A stretch of 9,034 bases of DNA from Planctomycetota bacterium (lineage in GTDB: Bacteria > Planctomycetota > Planctomycetia > Pirellulales > Lacipirellulaceae): contig JAADIN010000120.1 in NCBI GenBank assembly GCA_013151315.1, positions 1 through 9,034 on the forward strand, written 5' to 3'. The position numbers and the translations under genes are program-made. Shown in pieces: positions 1-6,553 of this stretch (positions are counted from its first letter, which is position 1; each line of letters opens with the position of its first letter). The notes beneath the pieces were generated by a model, which searched no databases, had not been told where the DNA came from, and worked only from the letters and a program-made list of their open reading frames with translations.

Positions 1-44
1 AATCAAAACCCCCAATGTTATCCCGTTTGAGTTCGCACTCCACA

Positions 45-1523
45 CTAAAACTCGACTTGGTACTTTTGAGTCATCTGACGGCGAATCTGGGCGGTCGCGT
101 CGGCAATCAATTTGGAGCCCTCGACCCGCATATTTTTCGACTCGGCCATGGCCTGCGATTTGATCGCCGAACGATCGGCCGCGCTGGCTCGGGCGCCGGC
201 ATAGCGGTCGCCCCGGTTGCCCGAGTAGCCATACCCAGAGGAATAGTTGGCGTAGCCGCCTCCACCCATCCCGGCGGTGCCGACGCCAGACCGTACTCCC
301 CCTTGACGTTTCGACAAGGCAACCACACGTAACGTCTCGGCCACCTTCGAGCCATAGTCGAGCAAGTCGTCGTCAACGTGAAGAATCGCCATCCGATCGA
401 TTCGGCTGGCGTATCTCTCCATGATCGCTGCGCTGGCTTTGTTGCCCCGCAACTCACGCTTCAAGTCCTTTAGCAACACTCCGGTCGAATGGAAATAGGT
501 CAGCGAGCTCTCGCGGATCAGGCTCTCGTTCTTTTCCTCGGAATTTTCGGCTTCCTCTTTCAGCAAGCTAAATTTCGCGGAGGGAAGCTCAACGATGCTG
601 AATACGCGGCGCAGCCCGTCTTGCGAAATCTTCCCCCGCATGACAATCGTCTTGCCTTTTATTTCCAGTTTCCATGATTCCAGATCCTCGGTCACCGCGC
701 CCATTTCACCGAGCACCTTGACAATAAACTCTTTGGCGACCGACTTCAGAGGGGTTACGTCCTCATCAAAGTCGATGCGCAGCTGCCCTTGGGCTTCTTT
801 ACCAATCGCGATGCGCAGCGTCGCTCCTCTCAAGCTTCCCAGCATGGTGACGAGTTGATCGAGGGGAAGCTTCGTCTTCTGCAGGATAGGCGAGTCTTCC
901 GCATTTTCTGCCAGTTCGTGCGGCTGAGAGATGTCGGTCAGATCGATCGCCATCAATACCTGAATTTTTTCGTTGGCGAGTCGAGTCGCTTTACGCAGAT
1001 AGTCAGAGACCATCACGCGATCATTCTTCATCGCGTAGCCAATCCAACGCGAGACGAACTGCCGGTCGGCAGGAAACATCACGCCCAACACGCGATCGGA
1101 AAGTGAGACGAAGTAGGCGTCGCTGGGCGTCCAAGCGACCGGGGTGTCTTGGACCGTGTCGACGTACCCTCCTTCGCTACGGGCAATCGAACGCATCGAC
1201 ATCGGTTCGGAAAGTTCCATCACCCCGAGTTCCCACTCCCGAGCAAAGTTATTCTCCGCTTCCAGCGCGGAAGCCATCACGAGCTTCGTCGCCTCGGGCG
1301 GCAGGAACACGGGGCGACTCACGTAAGCCAGCTCGAGCTTCTTGCCCCACCCTTCGGCCTGCGCCAATGGACTGGCGAGGGTTCGCTCGACATCGATCAG
1401 CACCAAGGTATTCGCGCTCGGCGGCACCTTGGGAATCAAATGATCGAATGAATCGCCCCAGGCGATCGTGGACATGCTCAAGATCAAGGCAACGCATACG
1501 AACGACAGCAGCCGCGGCTTCAT
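45..1523 (-). CDS. Secreted protein of unknown function with Gly-rich region near C-terminus
   Basis: I do not recognise a named family. The ATG at 1523 gives a 492-residue protein and is preceded by GGAGAG six bases upstream. A longer in-frame start at 1592 would put 23 polar residues before the signal sequence, so I rejected it. Residues 1-23 form a Sec signal peptide (MKPRLL, a hydrophobic stretch, then AWG|D), so the protein is exported. Residues 24-400 are a mixed alpha/beta region, with an acidic Glu-rich stretch at about 323-337. Residues 408-445 are rich in Gly, Tyr and Ser (GMGGGGYANYSSGYGYSG) and look disordered. The last 45 residues are Ala/Lys/Arg-rich and probably helical. There is no lipobox, TM anchor or catalytic motif that I can identify. 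It stands alone, divergent from the leucine genes. Large exported proteins of unknown function are common in planctomycetes; periplasmic or surface location is inference. Confidence 0.8.
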   Translation of the reverse strand: MKPRLLSFVCVALILSMSTIAWGDSFDHLIPKVPPSANTLVLIDVERTLASPLAQAEGWGKKLELAYVSRPVFLPPEATKLVMASALEAENNFAREWELGVMELSEPMSMRSIARSEGGYVDTVQDTPVAWTPSDAYFVSLSDRVLGVMFPADRQFVSRWIGYAMKNDRVMVSDYLRKATRLANEKIQVLMAIDLTDISQPHELAENAEDSPILQKTKLPLDQLVTMLGSLRGATLRIAIGKEAQGQLRIDFDEDVTPLKSVAKEFIVKVLGEMGAVTEDLESWKLEIKGKTIVMRGKISQDGLRRVFSIVELPSAKFSLLKEEAENSEEKNESLIRESSLTYFHSTGVLLKDLKRELRGNKASAAIMERYASRIDRMAILHVDDDLLDYGSKVAETLRVVALSKRQGGVRSGVGTAGMGGGGYANYSSGYGYSGNRGDRYAGARASAADRSAIKSQAMAESKNMRVEGSKLIADATAQIRRQMTQKYQVEF

Positions 1524-2147
1524 AGGAGACTCTCCGACTAGAGTGAACGGGTGTTGCAAGCCAATTCTAGCGAAGGGCTTGGGGACCCCCAATGATAACA
1601 GGTGGCCGACGAGTTTCCAAAGAGGCTATTACTTACCAAATCGACTCGTGGGAAAGGCCGGTTGAAACGCTTAGGGGGAATAAAAAAGAGGGTGGGTAAG
1701 GGGACATTTCATCAACGACACACCGAGGCACACAAGCAAATAACAGTTTTTCGCTCGCAATTGGCCGCGCCCTCTTGCGACATTCAAAATTTAACGCCGA
1801 GCTCGCAGGGGCGCCATGATCTGATGCAAACCATAATTTGTTGCACCCCTTCAGGGTGCGATGAATTATCAAACGAGAACCCAGGGTGGCGCAAATGCTC
1901 GTGAAACTCGCATATTGCTTACCCTGGGCTACGGTAAGTAACGCCTTCGGCGTTGTTGACGACGCTGACACCTTGACATCGATTCTGTCGTCTTGATGCG
2001 GCCTTGAATCAATTGGGCCGTTGTTTTTTTCGACACCCATCCCGCAGGACGCCATTCCACCCCACTTTCGAGCCAGTCCACCAGCCCGTAGAATAGGAGG
2101 TCCGATTTTTCACGAACCTAGCAACCTATTTCCCCCTCTATTTGAGC
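1524..2147. other. Gene-free divergent intergenic region
   Basis: About 620 bases lie between the start of the secreted-protein gene and leuC. No reading frame here resembles a protein; the longest open frames (1633-2055 minus, 1602-1904 plus) have low-complexity, non-protein-like translations. The left part (1650-1760) is purine-rich with A and G runs. The middle holds a hairpin cluster described separately. The right part must contain the leuC promoter. A TTGACA at 1973-1978 has no TATAAT-like partner at 16-18 bases, so I do not call a promoter. A perfect AGGAGGT at 2095-2101 lies 46 bases before the leuC ATG, too far to serve it, and has no start codon at a suitable distance. Confidence 0.7.
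1843..1954. repeat. REP-like cluster of three hairpins
   Basis: Three inverted repeats follow one another. GCACCC/GGGTGC (1843-1848 and 1854-1859) has a 5-base loop. CCCAGGGT/ACCCTGGG (1880-1887 and 1921-1928) encloses 33 bases. AACGCC/GGCGTT (1940-1945 and 1949-1954) has a 3-base loop. None is followed by a T-run, so simple termination does not explain them. The composition resembles short non-coding intergenic repeats that I associate with planctomycete chromosomes; that family link is recall, not something the window alone can show. Confidence 0.5.
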
Positions 2148-3565
2148 ATGGCCAAACCCACGATACGCCCTCGGACTCTCTTTCAAAAAATCTGGGACGA
2201 CCATGTCGTTCATGCCGAAGAGGGGCGGCAGACGATTCTCTATGTTGATTTGCAGTTGGTGCATGAAGTGACCAGTGCTCAGGCATTTGAGGGGTTGCGG
2301 CTTGCAGGCCGGGCGGTTCGGCGGACCGAGCGAACTATTGCGACGGCCGACCATAATGTGCCGACGACCGATCGTAGCTTGCCCATTCTCGACGTGGTCT
2401 CGAAAAAGCAAATCGATACGCTGCGCGACAATTGCCAAGAGTTTGGCATCAAGTACTACGATCTGGACGATCCCAAGCAGGGCATCGTACACGTGATAGG
2501 CCCCGAACTGGGCTACACGCAGCCGGGGATGACGATTGTTTGCGGCGACAGTCATACTTCGACGCACGGCGCGTTTGGCGCGTTGGCGTTTGGCATCGGC
2601 ACTAGCGAGGTCGAGCATGTGCTTGCCACGCAAACAAACCTTGCTGCAAAGTCTGCCCAAAACGCTTGAATTGCAAGTCAACGGAAAGTTACACGCTGGC
2701 GTGACGGCCAAAGACTTGGTGCTCTACCTTATCGGTCAGATTACGACGGATGGGGGTACCGGCTATTGCATCGAGTATACGGGCGAAACGATTCGTGCAC
2801 TAAGCATGGAAAACCGGATGACGGTTTGCAATATGACGATCGAAGGGGGCGCACGGGCGGGCATGATCGCTCCGGACGAGACGACCTACGAGTATTTGCG
2901 AGGTCGTGAATTTGCTCCGAAAGATTTTGATGCGGCGGTCGAGCGCTGGAAACAGTTGCCCAGCGATGCGGGGGCTGAGTACGACAAGTCGCTGCAATTC
3001 AAAGCGGCCGACATTGCTCCGCAGGTTACTTGGGGGACGAATCCCGGCTTGGTAGTTTCAGCAGATGCAAATGTGCCGAAGCCTAGTGACTTTTCCGGAT
3101 CCAACCGATCAAAAAACGGCGGCTGGTGCCCTCGACTACATGGGCCTCCAGGGTGGCGAAGCGATTTGCGATTTGCAGATCGACCGTGTGTTTATTGGGT
3201 CGTGTACGAATGGCCGCATTGAAGATCTTCGCGAGGCGGCCAAGGTGGCGGCTGGCAAGCAGGTTGCCGATCGTGTCAGTGCGATGGTGGTTCCCGGCAG
3301 TGGACAAGTCAAACTGCAGGCCGAAGCGGAAGGGCTCGATCGGGTTTTCAAGGAAGCCGGTTTTGAGTGGCGCGAGGCGGGGTGCAGTATGTGCTTGGCG
3401 ATGAATCCTGATAAGCTCGAGCCGGGCGAGCGGTGTGCGTCGACCTCGAACCGCAATTTTGAAGGTCGGCAGGGCAAGGGTGGGCGGACGCATTTGGTTT
3501 CGCCGGCGATGGCTGCCGCGGCGGCCGTGGCAGGGCACTTTGTTGATATTCGCCAGTGGAGCTAA
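2148..3565 (+). pseudogene. leuC: 3-isopropylmalate dehydratase large subunit (LeuC), two frameshifts
   Basis: LeuC, with LeuD, converts 2-isopropylmalate to 3-isopropylmalate in leucine synthesis (cytoplasmic, aconitase family, [4Fe-4S]). The start is the ATG at 2148 (MAKPTIRPRTLFQKIWDDHV), which fits the family N-terminus; no good Shine-Dalgarno precedes it. Segment 1 (to about 2631) has the family motifs DHNVPTTD, GDSHTSTHGAFGALAFGIG and TSEVEHVLATQT, then runs out of frame to a TGA at 2667-2669. Segment 2 (about 2638-3090) continues LLQSLPKT through VNGKL, RMTVCNM and PDETTYEYL to VPKPSDF. Segment 3 (about 3095-3565) carries FIGSCTNGRIEDL and AGCSMCLAMNPDKL, supplying the three cluster cysteines, and ends HFVDIRQWS. 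A 4-bp duplication and one extra base account for both shifts. Removing 5 bases gives 470 residues, the normal length, with no other stop. It is therefore either a very young pseudogene or a sequence error. Confidence 0.93.
2632..2639 (+). repeat. AAAC tandem duplication causing leuC frameshift 1
   Basis: The sequence reads ACG C AAAC AAAC C TTG. With a single AAAC it reads ACG CAA ACC TTG CTG CAA, giving T-Q-T-L-L-Q, which matches the LeuC family and joins the two frames exactly. Two copies shift the frame by +1 and lead to a TGA at 2667-2669. Confidence 0.85.
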
Positions 3566-3599
3566 ATGACGGGGGGGAGTAGAATAGACAGAATGTTTA

Positions 3600-3654
3600 A
3601 TGGGGGATGTTTGATTGTTGATGTAAAAAAGAGGAGGGTACGCTCATCCCCCAT
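3600..3654. repeat. 10-bp inverted repeat between leuC and the Uma2 gene
   Basis: ATGGGGGATG at 3600-3609 and CATCCCCCAT at 3645-3654 are perfect inverted repeats enclosing 35 bases. A run of seven G (3571-3577) lies just upstream, after the leuC stop. No T-run follows the right arm, so it is not a classical terminator. It could act on mRNA between the two genes or be a remnant of an insertion edge. Confidence 0.45.
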
Positions 3655-3696
3655 CAGACATTTCCTTTGACCTCCACACAGATCTCCTCGGTTGAC

Positions 3697-4416
3697 ATGA
3701 TGACAGCAATCAATTCCCAGCTTGCGACTCCTTCCTTTCCGGCGATCAACCAGGAAACGGCTCTGGCGTTCTCCATTCCCGCATCTGCCACTACCCTTGC
3801 CGGCTTTCGCCAGTGGGCCCTCTCCGACGATTTTCCTGAACGGGGAAAAATCACTTACGTGGCTGGAGGTTTAATTGTTGATATGAGTCCTGAATCCCTT
3901 GAGAATCATAGCGATATAAAAACCGAGATTAGCCGAGTTCTTTCCGATCTCGTTAGGCAGCAGAACCTAGGCCGGTTGCATATCGATGGTGCTTTGATCA
4001 CCAACGAAGAAGCGGGCGTTTCGAATGAACCAGACATCCTGTACCTAGCCAAACAAACCTTGAAGTCGGGCCGTGTTCGGCTGACTCCCACCGTGGACAA
4101 CCCGAACAGTAGCAAAGAGATCGTCGGCACCGTGGATTGGGTTCTGGAAATTGTCAGCCCTAGTTCGATCAAAAAAGATAAAGTGCTACTTCGCGAAGCC
4201 TATTTCCAAGCGGGCATTGGCGAATACTGGCTTGTCGAGGTGGTGGACAATCAGATTGAGTTTCAATTGCTCGTTCCGGGCGATCAGGAATACGTCGCTG
4301 CTAAGCCGCAGGAGGGTTGGCTCTATTCGCCCACGTTCGGCTGCCAGTTCCGTCTTGATCGAGAAAAAGACGAAGACGATTTTTGGTTGGTCACTTTGCA
4401 TAGGCGAGAGGCGTAA
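3697..4416 (+). CDS. Uma2-family (DUF820) PD-(D/E)XK nuclease-like protein
   Basis: The 239-residue protein matches the Uma2 pattern: GGLIVDMSPESLENHSDI near residues 57-74, NEPDILYL at 110-117 (Asp113), DWVLEIVSPSS at 147-157 (Glu151) and YFQAGIGEYWLVE at 169-181. The fold is that of PD-(D/E)XK nucleases; the cellular role of these widely duplicated proteins is not established. I start at the ATG at 3697; a second ATG follows directly at 3700 and a TTG at 3667 is also in frame. No strong Shine-Dalgarno is present. In many family members a Lys lies four residues after the Asp of the helix following the SPS motif. Here that position is Leu, with Lys159, Lys160, Lys162 and Arg166 nearby, so nuclease activity is uncertain. 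The gene separates leuC from leuD, 131 bases after one and 74 before the other, and has no evident role in leucine synthesis. Confidence 0.88.
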   Translation: MMTAINSQLATPSFPAINQETALAFSIPASATTLAGFRQWALSDDFPERGKITYVAGGLIVDMSPESLENHSDIKTEISRVLSDLVRQQNLGRLHIDGALITNEEAGVSNEPDILYLAKQTLKSGRVRLTPTVDNPNSSKEIVGTVDWVLEIVSPSSIKKDKVLLREAYFQAGIGEYWLVEVVDNQIEFQLLVPGDQEYVAAKPQEGWLYSPTFGCQFRLDREKDEDDFWLVTLHRREA

Positions 4417-4455
4417 TGGACCTCCAATAGAATACCCACTGCGTTCCCCTTTTTT

Positions 4456-4489
4456 AATTCCGCAATCCGAAATCCCCATTCCGAATTCC
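4456..4489. repeat. Degenerate ATTCCG/ATCCGA short tandem repeat before leuD
   Basis: Just before the leuD ATG the sequence runs ATTCCGCA, ATCCGAA, ATCCCC, ATTCCGAA, TTCC, which are imperfect units of 6-8 bases. The stretch is C/T-rich with no Shine-Dalgarno, preceded by a C4T6 run at 4447-4455. It fills most of the 74-base gap between the Uma2 gene and leuD. Confidence 0.4.
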
Positions 4490-4490
4490 T

Positions 4491-5084
4491 ATGAAGCCTT
4501 TCAATACTCACACCGGTCTCGTCGTGGCGATGGATCGGGCGAATGTCGATACCGACCAAATCATTCCCAAGCAATTTTTGAAGCGCATTGAGCGTACCGG
4601 GTTTGGCGAATTTTTGTTTTGGGATTGGACTCAGCTCGATGATGGTTCGCCGAACCCTGAATTTGAACTCAACCAGCCAGAAGCCAAGGGAGCCAGCGTG
4701 CTGCTTGCTCGGCGGAATTTTGGTTGTGGTTCGAGCCGCGAGCATGCGCCTTGGGCTCTGGAGGATTATGGCTTCCGGGTGATCATCGCGCCGAGCTTTG
4801 CCGATATTTTTTATAACAACTGTTTTAAGAACAGCATGTTGCCGATCCGGCTCTCTGAAGATGTGGTCGAGGAGTTGTTCTCGCGAGCTGCCGAGCATGC
4901 GGGATATCAGCTGACGGCCGATCTCGAAGCTTGCACGCTGAGCGACGAGCACGGTTTTTCGACCGCGATCGAAGTCGATTCTTTCCGTCGGCATTGTTTG
5001 CTCCAGGGGCTGGACGATATTGGGATGACCCTTGAGCATGAAGATAAACTGTTGGCTTATGAAGTGGCGCATGGTATTGGGTAA
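4491..5084 (+). CDS. leuD: 3-isopropylmalate dehydratase small subunit (LeuD)
   Basis: LeuD is the swivel-domain subunit of isopropylmalate isomerase and partners LeuC in the cytoplasm. The 197 residues are a complete, normal-length proteobacterial-style LeuD. Motifs in order are NVDTDQIIPKQFLKRI (18-33), ARRNFGCGSSREHAPWAL (73-90), PSFADIFYNNCFKNSMLPI (101-119) and SFRRHCLLQGLDDIGMTLEH (164-183). The Ser/Arg/Glu of the GCGSSREHA loop, which contacts substrate in the aconitase superfamily, is intact. The ATG at 4491 fits the family N-terminus (MKPFNTHTGLVV) but has no clear Shine-Dalgarno. The frame is undamaged although its partner gene upstream is frameshifted; if leuC were long dead, leuD would be expected to decay as well. 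Downstream comes a terminator-like stem, then an unrelated exported protein. Confidence 0.96.
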   Translation: MKPFNTHTGLVVAMDRANVDTDQIIPKQFLKRIERTGFGEFLFWDWTQLDDGSPNPEFELNQPEAKGASVLLARRNFGCGSSREHAPWALEDYGFRVIIAPSFADIFYNNCFKNSMLPIRLSEDVVEELFSRAAEHAGYQLTADLEACTLSDEHGFSTAIEVDSFRRHCLLQGLDDIGMTLEHEDKLLAYEVAHGIG

Positions 5085-5086
5085 AA

Positions 5087-5112
5087 CCAAGGGGGTGCAA
5101 CCCCCTGGCTTT
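5087..5112 (+). terminator. Terminator-like stem-loop after leuD
   Basis: AGGGGGT (5090-5096), a 3-base loop GCA, then ACCCCCT (5100-5106) form a 7-bp GC-rich stem, followed by GGCTTTC. It begins within 10 bases of the leuD stop. It is the shortest of three related stems in this window. The T-run is short, so termination may be incomplete and allow some read-through into the next gene. Confidence 0.6.
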
Positions 5113-5140
5113 CAAGTCGCGATAATAGAGGATCTGTGTT

Positions 5141-6178
5141 ATGCGGCAAATCGTCACTGCGGCTGTTGCCGTTTCCCTTGCGATAGCGCCGGTGGCCGCT
5201 CATGGCGCAACCGGCAGTTTTGCGCCACTTGGCGATGAGTCGGAAAACTATTCTGTCGAAATGGTGCTGGCGGGTTTGGATCGGCCTGGAGGGGTGGTCC
5301 TGCGTGCAAGCAGTGCCAAGGCGGGGCCGCACGAACTATTTCTTGCGGAGAACGGGGCTGGTCGCATTATTCGGATCGCGACCGATCGGCCGCGGAAAAC
5401 TAGCGAAGTCATTGTTGGCTTGTCAAAGAATTCTTTGGAAGGCGAATTTTTCTCGCAGATCGGGCCGGTAGGGTTGGCGTTTCTTACCCGTACCAAGCTT
5501 GCGGTGGGCGGTGGCGGGCAGGGAGCCGTTGGCGTCTACCTTCTTCCCGATGATGGCTCGGCGGTTGCCGCGGACGAGGCCGATCACACCGTGGGGGCAA
5601 GCAGTAACGGTGCCTTTTTTGCACTTACGAAGTCGGACACGACCCTGTTTATGACTGGGGCCAACGAGGACCAAGGCTGGATATTCCAATCGGAGATCGA
5701 AGCGAACCGTCTTGCCACGCTTGGTTCTTTTGCGACAACAAAAAAGTCCGGAACCCTTGGAATGGCCACGGGAATTGCAATCAGCCCCAGCCCCCGCCCC
5801 CCTTTTCTGGTAGTGGCCTACCTGGGCGACTTGGAGACTCGGCAAGATAGCACGATCTCGTTTTATGTTTCGTCGAGCGCCACAATGGCGATGAATCTCG
5901 GAACGGGGCTTCACGACATCGTTGCCTTGGCCTACAGTCCCACTGGCCAATTGTATGCGGTCGACTTTGCTTCGGAGAAGGAAGAGGCGAGCGGCGTCTA
6001 CCGGCTGGACGACGCGCGCGTGAATGGCCAACAGGCGTGCCAAGCCGTAAAAATTGCCTCGATCCCGCGGCCCATCTCGATGGTCTTTACTCCCGATGGC
6101 ATGCTCTACGTCACTGCACTTGGCGCTAGCGATAGCAAGAAGCAAGGCATTTTAGTCAAAATCACCGGCGAATTCTAA
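5141..6178 (+). CDS. Exported beta-propeller-like (NHL/SMP-30-like) protein
   Basis: The 345-residue protein starts at the ATG at 5141, with AGAGGA eight bases upstream. Residues 1-23 are a Sec signal peptide (MRQIVTAAVAVSLAIAPVAA, then HGA), so it is probably periplasmic. The rest contains repeated strand patterns typical of NHL/SMP-30-type propellers: LDRPGGVVLR, HELFLAENGAGRIIRI, GPVGLAFLTRTKLAVGGGG, ATGIAISPSPRPPFLVVAYL, DIVALAYSPTGQLYAVDF and ISMVFTPDGMLYVTALG. This suggests about six blades. I see no clear catalytic metal site, so a lactonase or other enzymatic function is not supported; a binding role is equally possible. It has no obvious link to leucine synthesis. The following TPR-like gene starts 10 bases after its stop, so those two are probably co-transcribed. 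Confidence 0.75.
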   Translation: MRQIVTAAVAVSLAIAPVAAHGATGSFAPLGDESENYSVEMVLAGLDRPGGVVLRASSAKAGPHELFLAENGAGRIIRIATDRPRKTSEVIVGLSKNSLEGEFFSQIGPVGLAFLTRTKLAVGGGGQGAVGVYLLPDDGSAVAADEADHTVGASSNGAFFALTKSDTTLFMTGANEDQGWIFQSEIEANRLATLGSFATTKKSGTLGMATGIAISPSPRPPFLVVAYLGDLETRQDSTISFYVSSSATMAMNLGTGLHDIVALAYSPTGQLYAVDFASEKEEASGVYRLDDARVNGQQACQAVKIASIPRPISMVFTPDGMLYVTALGASDSKKQGILVKITGEF

Positions 6179-6188
6179 AAGAGTAAAA

Positions 6189-6512
6189 ATGGCAACTCGA
6201 CGCGAAAAAATCGAAGCGATGTTGGTTGACGATCCAACCGATACGTTTTTGCGCTACAGTCTGGCGATGGAATTAGACAAAGAGGGCGAGCATGACTCGA
6301 GTTTGGAAAAATTCGGAGAGCTCGCTGCCGACGAGCCGCCATACGTGCCGGCGTTTTTTATGGCAGCTCAGCAATTGGCCCGCCTGGAGCGAACCGATGA
6401 GTCGAGAGCCCTGCTGCGCAATGGCATCGAGCAAGCTCGCGTTCAAGGTGATTCGCATGCGGCGGGAGAGATGAGCGAATTTCTGGCGTCGCTGGGCAGT
6501 GCTGGGGAATAG
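6189..6512 (+). CDS. Small TPR-like helical protein
   Basis: The 107-residue protein has no signal peptide and is presumably cytoplasmic. Its sequence suggests about two to three TPR-type helical hairpins: DPTDTFLRYSLAMELDKEGEHDSSLEKFGELAADEP, then YVPAFFMAAQQLARLERTDESRALLRNGIEQA, then a final helix with DSHAAGEMSEFLASL. The spacing of Tyr/Leu/Ala positions fits TPR units of about 34 residues. Such proteins usually mediate protein contacts; no partner can be named. The ATG at 6189 lies 10 bases after the upstream stop, with only a weak AAAGAG before it, which suggests translation coupled to the propeller gene. It ends before a strong bidirectional palindrome. Confidence 0.7.
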   Translation: MATRREKIEAMLVDDPTDTFLRYSLAMELDKEGEHDSSLEKFGELAADEPPYVPAFFMAAQQLARLERTDESRALLRNGIEQARVQGDSHAAGEMSEFLASLGSAGE

Positions 6513-6521
6513 AAACGGCGC

Positions 6522-6551
6522 AAAGCCAAGGGGTTGCAACCCCTTGGCTTT
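6522..6551. terminator. Perfect 30-bp palindromic bidirectional terminator
   Basis: Arms AAAGCCAAGGGGTTG (6522-6536) and CAACCCCTTGGCTTT (6537-6551) are exact reverse complements. The palindrome sits in the 41-base gap between two convergent genes. On the plus strand it is followed by GGTTATTTTTTC, giving a U-rich tail; on the minus strand the arm itself supplies a TTT and then GCGCCGTTTCT. Position and symmetry fit an intrinsic terminator serving both genes. Confidence 0.82.
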
Positions 6552-6553
6552 GG

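Noticed and set aside
1973..2001. TTGACA as a -35 box for leuC
   Set aside because: No TATAAT-like hexamer occurs at 16-18 bases downstream, and planctomycete promoters are poorly defined by this consensus.
1633..2055. 140-residue open frame on the minus strand in the intergenic region
   Set aside because: The translation is low-complexity, runs through the hairpin element and resembles no protein; it has no convincing ribosome site.
2600..3110. Programmed ribosomal frameshifting in leuC
   Set aside because: Two separate shifts would be needed, neither site has a classical slippery heptamer with a downstream stem, and LeuC is not known to be made this way.
4323..5090. 255-residue open frame antisense to leuD
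   Set aside because: It lies opposite a clearly conserved gene and its translation is a basic, non-protein-like shadow.
5423..6145. 240-residue open frame antisense to the propeller gene
   Set aside because: The plus strand has a signal peptide, a ribosome site and propeller strand patterns; the antisense frame has none.
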